52,813 nt of DNA from Microcystis aeruginosa W13-11 (GCA_009995705.1 JAADBR010000011.1:1-52813), one strand, 5' to 3'; positions 27,701 through 35,653 are shown, numbered from the stretch's first letter. Notes: generated from the sequence alone by a model not told the origin. A program made the numbers and translations.

Positions 27701-27829
27701 GCGAAATTGACAACGACGCGCCAAAATATTCTCCCAAAGTTCGCTTAATTGTTTGGCACCGGGGTAATGGCAACCCATTCCGACAACGGCTATAGGATGG
27801 GCGATTTTATCGCTTTGAGTTTTCGTCAT
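24785..27829 (-). CDS. Polyketide synthase KS-AT protein (enediyne-type, iterative)
   Basis: This 1014-residue protein has an N-terminal KS starting PIAVVGMGCHYPGA. Cys219 lies in VDGACSSSL, with EGHGTGTPVGD and SLVGHTKAAAG supplying the two histidines. An AT follows, with FLFPGQGSQ, Ser696 in GGHSLGEL, and AFHSQMV. The KS wording (PDQRLPLSEYYDPDPATPD, DIVHWLAL) is that of enediyne PKSs rather than modular PKSs. The C-terminal 25 residues, YFSQRSSFLAELIRADLENL, match the N-terminus of the next protein. ATG follows AAGGAAAAAA. It appears to be the first gene of a twelve-gene run. The AT probably selects malonyl-CoA (family expectation). Domain assignment is firm, product unknown. Confidence 0.9.
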   Translation of the reverse strand: MTKTQSDKIAHPIAVVGMGCHYPGAKQLSELWENILARRCQFRQFPDQRLPLSEYYDPDPATPDKTYGTRGAFIDGFQFDWINRRVPKKTVDGTDIVHWLALEVADKAIEDAGYRRDTVPTQKTGVILGNSLTGEHTRSNVMRLRWPYVRRALRAAAEVKGLSGTIVEELLETMEKFYKSVFPPITEDTLAGGLSNTIAGRICNFFNFDGGGYTVDGACSSSLIAVVTAANALSNGDLDMALAGGIDISLDTFELIGFAKTGALTAQDMRVYDRRASGFVPGEGCGFVVLKRLTDAQADGDYIYALLDGWALSSDGKGGITAPSKVGQSKALLRAYEKAGYSPQSLHFIEGHGTGTPVGDRAEIEGVALAMNASKPAPPRSCGMTSFKSLVGHTKAAAGIGGFIKAVMAVNQRIVPPTVNCQEPNPVFEESAQCLYPVQLGEVYPETEILRAGVSAMGFGGINSHVTLSSGDPATTRLKSGIAERALFVSNQDTELFVFGANSTTDLFKIVEKLKPQLEGMSLAEMPDLAAKLAQELPEHCSTRAALIAATPRELSTGLDRLSLLLIESSLRSGEMRVSPQKDLWLAEKVQRTKIGFLFPGQGSQRLNMARMLVERYPWAQDFLSQADQWLQEAGLVPIGPVIYRPLDRAINREEVENWFQALTQIAPQTVCFVSLLWQKYLQRLGIKPVAVGGHSLGELTAFQAADCYDEKTLICFAALRGQVMTESSSTTGTMASLACSRSQAEDLLRGVAGYVTIANLNSPTQTVISGEVDSVLAVLERALVRGIQGKKLPVANAFHSQMVAAAAEKLRQTCSFAEYPTPKLWLVSSKTGQQVSQVISLSEHFADQITAQVDFISLYQQIARQCDFLLEVGPGKVLSGLTAEITEFPLCLPLESQVGNTRDLNTAIAAIFVQGTGINWNFFYENRLIRPFIPASERLFIDNPCERSFDFEPEELDQIIPFPLQTTSKSASLENLPALSTEEISDLLSHYFSQRSSFLAELIRADLENLSFL

Positions 27830-28129
27830 TTTTTTCCTTGTTTTGAGGACAACAATTGTGTTTGATAACTATCTGGTTATCCTAGGAGCGAGGGAATCTA
27901 GCTAGGTCTTTTTTCGGTATTTCCCGAAAGCTTATGATTTATTGTCGTTTAGCAATTACAACTATCTCATTTGCACTTAAAATAACCTTGATAAAATCAC
28001 GGTATATAAGCCAAGGTATTCAATTATTCAAGGGATTTTCCAGAGAAATGTTAAAGGGAAAACTTTAGCATCTACTCTATAGTCGTAACTTGTTCACAAG
28101 TATATGGGTAAGTTTCAGCAGTGACAATC
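27830..28129. other. Leader region of the polyketide operon
   Basis: About 300 bases lie before the KS-AT start, and the promoter for the gene run should be in here on the minus strand. A TATATA box is present near 28004, but no paired -35 at proper spacing was convincing. The Shine-Dalgarno AAGGAA lies at 27835-27840. No ORF is seen. Confidence 0.4.
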
Positions 28130-28210
28130 GAAGTTTAGGATGTTAAGGGAGAAGATAAGCGGCTCTTCTGGAAGTTTAGGATGTTAAGGGAGAAGATAAA
28201 CGGCTCTTCT
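28130..28210. repeat. 41 bp tandem direct repeat, two copies
   Basis: GAAGTTTAGGATGTTAAGGG... is repeated at 28130-28170 and 28171-28210, differing at one base (AAGCGG versus AAACGG). The copies sit about 300 bases upstream of the first polyketide gene. They could be binding sites for a regulator or simple slippage repeats. Nothing similar is seen elsewhere in the window. Confidence 0.85.
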
Positions 28211-28284
28211 CGACTTTGTGCGATCATCAGTGCTGATCATTCGTAGGAGTCTTGGCGACGGCAAGGATTTGAAGAGTTGAAGAG

Positions 28285-28405
28285 GGGAGCATCTCATTTA
28301 TGCAAGTAAGTAATTATACTTGTCTCTAAAACTGGTTTCTAGCAAGGCTTTCAAAATAGCTTGACATAAAACCTGATTTGGGGGTTACAAAGGTGAGATG
28401 CTTCC
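28285..28405. repeat. ~121 bp inverted-repeat element with GGGAGCATCTCA ends
   Basis: The ends GGGAGCATCTCA (28285-28296) and TGAGATGCTTCC (28394-28405) are inverted copies with one mismatch, and similarity extends a few bases further inward. No coding capacity is present. It resembles other small cyanobacterial non-autonomous elements, but only one copy is visible here. Confidence 0.6.
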
Positions 28406-28565
28406 TTTGAAGAGTATATTTCTGGAAAATTATCCCTATTCTTCTTCCTTCCACACAGAAACGAGGAGAGCCGATAAGCAGTAGATGCGTTTGAGAGTTT
28501 ACCTCTTTTTAATGGTTATCTCTCGTCAAGAACCTTACTGCTATTTAGGGTTTGCTGAATAAATC

Positions 28566-28838
28566 GTAACTGCCGAGGTAGAGAAAAAAGGCGTTAGAAT
28601 GTCAACCATGACTTACGAAGAACAAGCCAACAGAATTAAAGCATTAGAGAAGGAAAATCAAGCTCTGCGGGAAAAGATAGCCGAGCTGGAGAGGAGACTG
28701 GGATTAAATACTCAGAATAGTTCTCAGCCTCCCCAACAGACAAACTTAAGAAGGAACAAGGAACAAACAAGTTTTTACTCAAGTTCTCAAGGGGGACGTT
28801 CTGGTTTTTTCCTAATTTGTCAAGACCTCGGTAGTTAC
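28566..28838 (+). mobile_element. Internally deleted IS66-like element
   Basis: The ends are GTAACTGCCGAGGT (28566-28579) and ACCTCGGTAGTTAC (28825-28838), inverted copies with one mismatch. They begin with GTAA as IS66-family ends do. Inside is the N-terminus of an IS66 TnpC transposase (ATG at 28599: LEKENQALREKIAELERRLGLN, then NSSQPP); its similarity stops after about 60 residues, and the rest of a ~1.5 kb transposase is missing. No 8 bp target duplication was found. The right end abuts the gcvT stop codon. Confidence 0.75.
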
Positions 28839-28871
28839 GTTACTTTTTACTTTTATAAAAGGGTTTTTTAA
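28599..28871 (+). pseudogene. Truncated IS66-family transposase N-terminus
   Basis: Only the N-terminal coiled-coil part (KALEKENQALREKIAELE and LGLNTQNSSQPP) remains, about 60 residues out of the ~450-500 expected. The frame then runs into unrelated sequence and past the right inverted repeat into the gcvT 3' end. It cannot encode an active transposase. Confidence 0.75.
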
Positions 28872-29946
28872 CGACGGTAGCGGGGTAGGTGCTGCCGCGG
28901 ATTTCCACTTCGATCGCCTGTCCGATCGAGGCGAAAGGTGTGGGAAGATAGGCTAAAGCGATCGCTGTGTTTAAAGTTGGTGATAAAGTGCCACTGGTAA
29001 CTTTACCCACCACTTCCCCGGCGAATACTACCGGATAATCGTGACGGGCGATATGTTTGCCGGACATCTGCAATCCCACCAAGAGCCGATTGACACCATT
29101 AAGTTTTTGGTCTTCAAGGACATTGCGACCGATAAAATCGCCTTTTTCTGGTAGATGAACCAACCAATTTAGTCCAGCCTCTAGGGGACTCGTGCTATCG
29201 TCGATATCCTGTCCATAAAGGGCTAAAGCTGCCTCTAAACGCAGGGTATCCCGCGCCCCCAAACCGCAGGGAGTCACCCCTAAATTTAAGAATTCTGTCC
29301 AAAGTTGCTGTCCGATTTCAGGAGTGGCCATAATTTCAAACCCATCTTCTCCCGTGTAACCGGTCCTGGCGATAAAAACTTTTTCCCCGAAAAGCTGACT
29401 TTCCCAGTGATTAAATAGGCCAAAATCGCTTAATTTTTCCCCGATCAAGGGCTGTAAAACTGTGGCTGCTTTAGGTCCTTGCAGGGCAATTAAGACCCTT
29501 TCTCGGGATAAATCCTTTAATTTGACCCCCGACCCCTCCAAATTGCCTAAAATCCATTCTCGATCTTTATCGGTGGTTGAGGCGTTAACAATTAATACGC
29601 CTTGACTTTCGCTTTGGTAGTAAAAGATAATATCATCGATTATGCCACCGTCTGGGTTAAGTAAAACGCTATACTGCGCCTTTCCTGCCCTTAAACGGGC
29701 TAAATTAGAGGGAACTAGGGTTTGGAGAGATTGAACCAGATTATCTCCAGTTAAGATAAATTTGCCCATGTGGGAAATGTCAAACATCCCGACACCGTTG
29801 CGGACAGCATTATGTTCGGTTTTTAGGCCGCTAAACTGTATCGGCATCTCCCAACCCGCAAAAGGGGTAAATTTGCTGGTTTGTTGGGTAATTAGGTTGT
29901 ATAAGGGGGTACGAATAGCGGGGGAAGTTGCTTCTTGGTTAGCCAC
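28840..29946 (-). CDS. gcvT: Aminomethyltransferase, glycine cleavage system T protein
   Basis: This 368-residue protein of normal length has the N-terminal signature PFAGWEMPIQFSG, then MFDISHMGKF, and the folate/aminomethyl site region RTGYTGEDGFEI and GLGARDTLRLEAAL. It transfers the methylene group from aminomethyl-lipoyl GcvH to tetrahydrofolate and releases ammonia. In cyanobacteria it contributes to photorespiratory glycine breakdown. No gcvH or gcvP is adjacent. Its stop codon lies two bases from an IS66-type end, but the coding region looks intact. Confidence 0.97.
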   Translation of the reverse strand: MANQEATSPAIRTPLYNLITQQTSKFTPFAGWEMPIQFSGLKTEHNAVRNGVGMFDISHMGKFILTGDNLVQSLQTLVPSNLARLRAGKAQYSVLLNPDGGIIDDIIFYYQSESQGVLIVNASTTDKDREWILGNLEGSGVKLKDLSRERVLIALQGPKAATVLQPLIGEKLSDFGLFNHWESQLFGEKVFIARTGYTGEDGFEIMATPEIGQQLWTEFLNLGVTPCGLGARDTLRLEAALALYGQDIDDSTSPLEAGLNWLVHLPEKGDFIGRNVLEDQKLNGVNRLLVGLQMSGKHIARHDYPVVFAGEVVGKVTSGTLSPTLNTAIALAYLPTPFASIGQAIEVEIRGSTYPATVVKKPFYKSKK

Positions 29947-29987
29947 GGTGTTCTCGATCGAATGGTTTTCTGCCTAGAGTAGCATAG

Positions 29988-30060
29988 CAGTTATCAGTTA
30001 TCAGTGACCAGTTATCAGTGATCGATCACTATCCACTATCCACTGATTAATGATTACTGA
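29988..30060. repeat. Heptamer-type direct repeats (CAGTTATCAGT and ATCCACT)
   Basis: Runs of AGTTATCAGT and CACTATCCACT fill the gap between gcvT and the TPR-protease gene. A related AGTAATCAGTTATCAGTG run lies at 37610-37627, directly after the HTH-NTPase gene. These match the short tandem repeats common between genes in cyanobacteria. Confidence 0.75.
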
Positions 30061-31756
30061 TTACTGAAAAAGCTCCCCACTCCCTTAACCTTTCTCGCAC
30101 TCTATCAATGGGAATAGCTAAACCGCAGCCCAATCTAACGGCATTTTCTAGTGGTTTAGGAGTGGAGGGATTATCACAAAATAAACTCGCTTGGGAAATC
30201 ACTCCCACCACTTGATTTTTATCGTTTAAAACTGGACTTCCCGACTGTCCAGAAACGACAAACATGGATAAACTTAAGGATTTTTCGTTATTATCATTAA
30301 CCGTGCCTTTGCTGACAGTCCAATCTTTTTGATTAAAAGGATTACCGATTGAGATTACCGGTTGACTAGGGGCAATTGGTAGGGGTGCTAAAGCTAAAGG
30401 TTTTAAATCTGGGGGGGGATTTTTTACCTCTAATACTGCTAAATCGAGCCAGTCGTTAGGGGGGGTAGTGTGGAGAATTTTAGCTTTTGAACGTTTGCGA
30501 ATTTTTCCCTGGGGTGGTTGGCTATAATACTCCACAAAAACGCGGAATCCTCCATCGATTTCTTGACGGGAATTCGTCACCACATGGCGGTTAGTCAAGA
30601 TCCAAGCTGTGTCTTGATTTCTTTTTAATAACCAACCAGTGCCGATACCATTTTTATTTTTGCCGCGAATGACAATTTTAACAATTGAGCGTTTTAAATT
30701 CACCAGAGGATCACTCTTAACACTGGGAATTATCTCTGGCATTTTTAATAATTCGGGATGATCGTGAATTAATCGACCTCGTTGGATTTCCTGTAAAACA
30801 AATCTAGCTTCTGATAAATTGGGATCAATTTCTACGGCCTGCCGACACCAATTTAGACCCTCATCAATCTGACCGCTATTGATATAGGTATAACAGAGAT
30901 TTTCGTAAATCTTGGCATTTTTGGGGCTAATTTGGCGCGCTTGTTGAAAAACTGCCATCGCTTCCCCTAGTTTTCCCTGTTCCGCTAAAGCTTTGCCCAG
31001 ATAATTATAAATATCCCCATCTTTAGGAGCGTAAATTAAAGCCTGTCGATATATTTGCTCTGCTTCCTGCCATTTTCCCTGTTTTGCTAGGGTTTCGCCT
31101 AATTTTTTGTAGGTTTCACCCTGATTAGGTATCAATTCTAGAGCTTGCTGATAGGCATAACTGGCCTCTGGCCAGAGTTGCTGTTCACTGTAGGCCTTTC
31201 CCAGATAAAAATAGGCTTTTCCCTGACTAGGATCGAGAAAAACCGCTGCTTGCAGAGCTTTCGCCGCCTCGTCCCAACGTTGTAAACTATAGAGAGCTTT
31301 TCCTAGCTGAAATTGCCCTTTAAAAGTTGGTTTAATGATAATTGCTTTTTGGTAAGCATCGATCGCCTCTGACCATTTTTCCTCCTGCGCGAAGATATCC
31401 CCCAAAGCCACTAAATGATTACTTTGGGAGGGTTCCATCGGTGGTTTATCATTAACGATAAAGCCACGATCATAGGCTTGTAAGGCTTCAGAGTAGCGTT
31501 TTTGACTTTGCAAGACCTGAGCGATTTTTATATGGGCTTGGACTGAATTTTCGTCAAAAGATAAAACTGTTCGGTAAGCAGACAGAGCCGATTCCTTCTC
31601 CCCCGCGGCCAAAAGTTGATCGCCTTGCCAAAGATAAGCCAAGGCAATAAGATAAAAAATAGCAAAGGGAGCGGCGACGATGAAGGCAATAATTAAAAAT
31701 ATTTGCAGGGGTTTGCTAGAATAGCGGCGACCGATTTTAATGTCTTTTCTTTTCAT
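30047..31756 (-). CDS. TPR-repeat protein with C-terminal trypsin-like serine protease domain
   Basis: This 569-residue protein has a membrane helix at about residues 18-42 (IFLIIAFIVAAPFAIFYLI), then about seven to eight TPR units between residues 45 and 330 (repeated YxxLGxALxxxGxxxEA patterns). A chymotrypsin-fold protease domain follows: His391 in TNRHVV, Asp438 in WLDLAVL, and Ser505 in GQSGSP. All three catalytic residues are present, so it is predicted active. It is probably membrane-anchored with the protease outside the cytoplasm, where the TPRs would recruit a partner. The partner and substrate are unknown. No PDZ domain is seen, unlike Deg/HtrA. Confidence 0.88.
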   Translation of the reverse strand: MKRKDIKIGRRYSSKPLQIFLIIAFIVAAPFAIFYLIALAYLWQGDQLLAAGEKESALSAYRTVLSFDENSVQAHIKIAQVLQSQKRYSEALQAYDRGFIVNDKPPMEPSQSNHLVALGDIFAQEEKWSEAIDAYQKAIIIKPTFKGQFQLGKALYSLQRWDEAAKALQAAVFLDPSQGKAYFYLGKAYSEQQLWPEASYAYQQALELIPNQGETYKKLGETLAKQGKWQEAEQIYRQALIYAPKDGDIYNYLGKALAEQGKLGEAMAVFQQARQISPKNAKIYENLCYTYINSGQIDEGLNWCRQAVEIDPNLSEARFVLQEIQRGRLIHDHPELLKMPEIIPSVKSDPLVNLKRSIVKIVIRGKNKNGIGTGWLLKRNQDTAWILTNRHVVTNSRQEIDGGFRVFVEYYSQPPQGKIRKRSKAKILHTTPPNDWLDLAVLEVKNPPPDLKPLALAPLPIAPSQPVISIGNPFNQKDWTVSKGTVNDNNEKSLSLSMFVVSGQSGSPVLNDKNQVVGVISQASLFCDNPSTPKPLENAVRLGCGLAIPIDRVRERLREWGAFSVISNH

Positions 31757-31879
31757 TTCTTGGTTAGGATAGACAACAGGCTAGAGGTGGTTCGATAGCG
31801 GGCCGTTCACACATATTTTCCCTTTTTCCTGTTGCCCTTTCCGCAGTTCTGGCTCTCCTTCTTTCTGGGGTTTGGATGT

Positions 31880-31898
31880 AATTTTGTCCAACTACTTA
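31880..31898 (+). repeat. Dispersed AATTTTGTCCAACTACTTA motif
   Basis: This 19-mer is close to AATTTTGTACGACTACTTA at 37693-37711 and to TTAATTTTGCACGACTAC at 6436-6453 (truncated). It is a recurring short motif near gene ends or starts; its role is unknown. Confidence 0.4.
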
Positions 31899-33008
31899 CT
31901 GATTACCGCTGCAGGCGCTGGGTAGGATTAACATAGCGTCACCGAAGGAATAGAAACGGAAACGTTCTTGGATAGCTGCTTGATACAATGCCAATAGTCT
32001 TTCCCGTCCGACTAAGGCACTGACTAACATCATCAAACTGGACTTGGGTAGGTGAAAATTAGTGATCATGCCGTCGATAACTTGCCATTGATAACCTGGA
32101 TAGACAAATAAATTGGTTTTTCCCTGAAAAGCGGTTAATTTATCGCTCTTAGTTTCTTTAATTGCCCCTTCCAAGGCGCGAGCTACCGTGGTTCCTACGG
32201 CAATAACCCGGCCACCTCTAGCCTTTGTTTGGGCAATTTTTTCGGCAGTTTCGGCGGAAATCTCTAAAAATTCTTGGTGCATTAGGTGTTCTGTAATATT
32301 TTCCACCTCCACGGGACGAAAGGTTCCCACTCCCACATGAAGGGTGATATAGGTGGTATCTATACCCTTCTGGGCGAGCTTATGGAATAATTCGGGAGTA
32401 AAATGTAATCCGGCCGTAGGAGCCGCCACAGAACCCTGTTTATCAGCGTAAACTGTTTGATAACGGTCTTCTTCCGCCTCCGATTCAGTGACATAGGGAG
32501 GGAAAGGAATATGACCGTACTCCTCCAACATATCCCAAAAACTGCGTCTGGGATGACGTTGAAATTCCAGCAGACGACCACTGGTGTTCAGATCTCGATC
32601 GACTACTTTCGCTAACCATAATTTTTCTTTGTTTTCCGTTCGCCCTGTTTTCGGATAAAAAAGGACTTCTGAACCGACTTTAAAGCGTTTTCCTGGTTTT
32701 ACTAGAGATAACCAACGACAGTTATCTTGTTCTTCCAATAGTAATATTTCTATGGGTGCGCCGGTGGTTTTACGTCCAAATAAACGGGCCGGAATCACGC
32801 GGGTATCGTTGAGAACCAACAAATCCCCCGGCTCTAACCAAGTGGGTAAATCCCGAAAAATAGCCAAATTATGACTATTGGGAGAATCTACCACCAAAAG
32901 ACGGGAACTGTCTCGGGTTTCTGCGGGGTTTTGGGCAATTAACTCCGGAGGAAGGTGATAATCGTAGCTGGAGAGTGATTGGTCAGGGATCATCGTCATT
33001 ATCATCAT
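31896..33008 (-). CDS. queA: S-adenosylmethionine:tRNA ribosyltransferase-isomerase
   Basis: The 370-residue protein matches QueA: YDYHLPPELIAQ at the N-terminus, LVLNDTRVIPARLFG, GSVAAPTAGLHFTPEL, and THITLHVGVGTFRPV-like and MITNFHLPKSSLMMLVSA motifs. It makes epoxyqueuosine in tRNA from the preQ1 base. The start is ambiguous among several Met codons in MMIMTMIPDQ; 33008 is the longest. queF, the upstream enzyme in queuosine synthesis, is in the same window (51916) but not linked. Confidence 0.97.
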   Translation of the reverse strand: MMIMTMIPDQSLSSYDYHLPPELIAQNPAETRDSSRLLVVDSPNSHNLAIFRDLPTWLEPGDLLVLNDTRVIPARLFGRKTTGAPIEILLLEEQDNCRWLSLVKPGKRFKVGSEVLFYPKTGRTENKEKLWLAKVVDRDLNTSGRLLEFQRHPRRSFWDMLEEYGHIPFPPYVTESEAEEDRYQTVYADKQGSVAAPTAGLHFTPELFHKLAQKGIDTTYITLHVGVGTFRPVEVENITEHLMHQEFLEISAETAEKIAQTKARGGRVIAVGTTVARALEGAIKETKSDKLTAFQGKTNLFVYPGYQWQVIDGMITNFHLPKSSLMMLVSALVGRERLLALYQAAIQERFRFYSFGDAMLILPSACSGNQ

Positions 33009-33153
33009 AAAGATCTTCGCAAAAGTTGGGTAATTCTACCCAGGCGAACTTCACTAAATCGGGGATTTCTCCCCTTGGTATCTGGAACGGTTTATCGTCA
33101 GACTAGAGATATAACACTAATCGTGACTGTTAGCCAACATCCCAGCGGCCAAT

Positions 33154-33543
33154 ATGGACTATCTCTATTTTCTTGCTAACGCTAGTTTAACGCTACGAGT
33201 CACCGAATACCTGCGATCGATGACTCATCTACCCTCCTCCGTCATGACGGTTATTCATCAGATTAACGGTTGGGTGGTCAAGGTAAAGTTTAATCAAATG
33301 CTTACTCCTTGCCAACACGGGGATTTTCGCGCCTACATGAATGAGTTAGGGATTCCCTATCAACCGGAAATGCGTCTCCAGATGGTTTTTTGGAGTTTGG
33401 AAACGGGACAATCTCCCATTGATGTCATGCGTCGTTACCAAGTGGCGATCGTCTCCCATGGTACCCCGGATCAGCAAGATATAGAGGCTTTTCGGCAACA
33501 ATTTACTAAGGGGTTAGGATACTGTCCGGAAACTCTAGCCTAG
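33154..33543 (+). CDS. Conserved-looking hypothetical protein
   Basis: This 129-residue soluble protein is divergently oriented from queA. I do not recognise a named domain. It is predicted mixed alpha/beta with no signal or membrane segment, and its composition is ordinary for the genome, so it is probably real. It ends four bases before the stop of the convergent LOG-family gene. A role cannot be offered. Confidence 0.75.
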   Translation: MDYLYFLANASLTLRVTEYLRSMTHLPSSVMTVIHQINGWVVKVKFNQMLTPCQHGDFRAYMNELGIPYQPEMRLQMVFWSLETGQSPIDVMRRYQVAIVSHGTPDQQDIEAFRQQFTKGLGYCPETLA

Positions 33544-33546
33544 GGT

Positions 33547-34599
33547 TTATTTTTTCTCGGGATGCTCTTCGAGGGCAACTACAGGACTTAAATCGTTGAT
33601 GTGATTAATTAATTGATACAAGCGTCCGTAACTCTTGCCGTTAAAGTAAAAAACTAGACGAGGTAAATGGTAACTGGAATCCCGATCCTCTCGTTCTAGA
33701 ATTTGACTGGGTTCGATTTTCCCTTTAACTACGATATCGCCGAAGTTTTGATTAATTTGTTCGATCTGTTCCCCGCTTAGTTCGTGATTAAGGCGAATAA
33801 CAAAGGATTCTCCCACAAAACGGCTGGAGTGATACACCCGATAGAAGTGGCGAATTATTTGACAAGCGTGGTCTAGATCGTTGGTAATAGTATAAAAATT
33901 CCGATCTTCGGCGGATATCAGTCCTCTTTTTTGCAGATTTTCACTAATTTGTTCTTGCCAAGTTTGCCAGTAATCCCCATCAGGCTCATCAATTAATACT
34001 AGGGGTGCAGGTCCGTATTTACCCGTTTGACAGAGGGTAAGCGTCTCAAAAGCCTCATCTTGGGTGCCGAAACCGCCGGGGAATAAAGCTACTGCGTCAC
34101 TTTCCCGCAGAAAAAATAGTTTTCTAGTAAAGAAATATTTAAAATCAATTAATTTGGCATCATTTATGATATAGGGATTAGCCCCCTGTTCAAAGGGTAG
34201 CTGAATATTTAATCCGAAGGAATTTTCCCGTCCGGCGCCTTCATTCCCTGCTTGCATGATGCCACCCCCAGCACCGGTTAACACCATAAAACCGTATTGA
34301 CTGATACAGCGTGCGAACTCTACTGCGAGACGGTATTCACTGCTCTCGGGTTTGATGCGTGCCGAGCCAAAAATGGTCAGTTTACGAATGTGACGGTAGG
34401 GGTAAAATACCTGAAATCCCTTTTCTAGATCTTCGATCACGTAGGTTAAAATTTTCCAATCGAGGCGATCGATTTCCTCCTCGGCAATTCTGACTATTGC
34501 TTCCAGAGTTCTTTGAATCCATTTGCCATCTTTTAAGTGGGGCAAATGTTGCACCAATTTCAGCAAGTCTTCGGTTAATTGAGAATGGGAGTTGTCCAT
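33547..34599 (-). CDS. LOG-family (cytokinin riboside phosphoribohydrolase-like) protein
   Basis: The 350-residue protein has a Rossmann-like core with FGSARIKPES, VLTGAGGGIMQAGNEGA and the LOG motif PGGFGTQDE, near residues 80-200. The C-terminal ~130 residues are an extra region found in the long bacterial LOG type. Family members (formerly called lysine decarboxylases) cleave nucleotide 5'-monophosphates at the N-glycosidic bond. Substrate preference cannot be read here. Its end is convergent with the 129-residue hypothetical gene, three bases apart. Confidence 0.88.
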   Translation of the reverse strand: MDNSHSQLTEDLLKLVQHLPHLKDGKWIQRTLEAIVRIAEEEIDRLDWKILTYVIEDLEKGFQVFYPYRHIRKLTIFGSARIKPESSEYRLAVEFARCISQYGFMVLTGAGGGIMQAGNEGAGRENSFGLNIQLPFEQGANPYIINDAKLIDFKYFFTRKLFFLRESDAVALFPGGFGTQDEAFETLTLCQTGKYGPAPLVLIDEPDGDYWQTWQEQISENLQKRGLISAEDRNFYTITNDLDHACQIIRHFYRVYHSSRFVGESFVIRLNHELSGEQIEQINQNFGDIVVKGKIEPSQILEREDRDSSYHLPRLVFYFNGKSYGRLYQLINHINDLSPVVALEEHPEKK

Positions 34600-34781
34600 T
34601 TATCATTTATCAGCTTTTTGTTTTGCCGTTAATCAGCGATTTTTTTGTGAATAAGTATCTATGCAAAATTAATTATACATTTCGATACAGCTTATGGCTT
34701 ACTCGCCAAGTTAAGTTGGTTCGGAGTTTGAAGAATTGCTCAGAAGACAATTCATAATTAAAATCAGCGACGCCGAATCAT

Positions 34782-35456
34782 CTAAGGACTAATATGAATT
34801 TGACTGAGAATATAACGCAAGCGATCATAATCATCTTTAAGTAAAACACTTAACTGTCTGCCCACATTCACTAACCATTGTCGATCGGCTTGACGCAATT
34901 GATACATCTGACGGATAGAAGCGGCTGCCAAAGCTTCCACGGGAGTATTTTTGACCTGTAATAAAATTCTTAAAAAGTCTAATTGTTCACTAAAATAAAC
35001 CACTTCTAACGACTCGCATTGATAAACTGCCTGATGAATTTGTGGGGGGCGGGGAGGAATATATTGATAGATATAACCTCGACCGGAACCATTGCCATTA
35101 AATTGTCCTGACAGGGTTTCAAAACCGATAATAGTTGCCCGAAATTCCGTTTTTAACATAGCGAAAATCTGCGGCTGTTGTTCCCGCAATTCAGCCAAAG
35201 ATAACCCCAAAGCTCTAGCACGATGTACCGAATCGATCGGGGCAGTGGTGGCAAAGGTGACAATCCCAAAAATCTTATTACCCGTTTCTTCATCGTAGGC
35301 TTTTACCCAACTACCAAAAGCAGGCATAAAAGGAAAGTTTAACTCCTCTGGTTCCAAACATTGCGCTAAAAACTCGGTGGTCGTCGTCTCGATAACTTCG
35401 GCGATATGATCGGGATGGCGGTTATCCGTGGCCAATTGCGGTAAGGGTGGACGCAT
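34782..35456 (-). CDS. HAS-barrel domain protein
   Basis: The 224-residue cyanobacterial protein has an N-terminal HAS-barrel-like part, seen in IFGIVTFATTAPIDSVHRARALG, and a helical C-terminal half (SIRQMYQLRQADRQWLVN). HAS-barrels occur in HerA-type ATPases and ATP synthases; this protein has no ATPase domain. It starts two bases after ndhS, so the two are co-transcribed. Function is unknown. Confidence 0.75.
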   Translation of the reverse strand: MRPPLPQLATDNRHPDHIAEVIETTTTEFLAQCLEPEELNFPFMPAFGSWVKAYDEETGNKIFGIVTFATTAPIDSVHRARALGLSLAELREQQPQIFAMLKTEFRATIIGFETLSGQFNGNGSGRGYIYQYIPPRPPQIHQAVYQCESLEVVYFSEQLDFLRILLQVKNTPVEALAAASIRQMYQLRQADRQWLVNVGRQLSVLLKDDYDRLRYILSQIHISP

Positions 35457-35458
35457 GG

Positions 35459-35653
35459 TTATTTTTTGCCTTTAGCTGGGGCAATAATTACTTCTTCTAA
35501 TTCCGAGAGATTAAAGGTGACTAACTTATCCCAGTTGCCCCCCTCAAAAAGAACGGCCACTCTCCCATCGCTTAAACGCTGGGCTAAACCTTCAAATTTA
35601 TAGTAGGTATCATCGGGATTGGTGACTCGAACGGTACTACCTGGCAAAATCAT
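35459..35653 (-). CDS. ndhS: NAD(P)H-quinone oxidoreductase subunit S
   Basis: The 64-residue protein begins [22 protein letters not shown] and has the tract [14 protein letters not shown] (split here for length), which matches NdhS of cyanobacterial NDH-1. NdhS has an SH3-like fold and forms part of the ferredoxin-binding site of the complex in cyclic electron flow. It is separated by two bases from the HAS-barrel gene downstream. Firm identification by motif and length. Confidence 0.9.
   Translation of the reverse strand: MILPGSTVRVTNPDDTYYKFEGLAQRLSDGRVAVLFEGGNWDKLVTFNLSELEEVIIAPAKGKK

Noticed and set aside
8660..27829. A heterocyst-glycolipid synthase reading of the PKS/DevBCA pair
   Set aside because: The PKS motifs fit enediyne-type PKSs better than HglE, and no other hgl genes are in the window.
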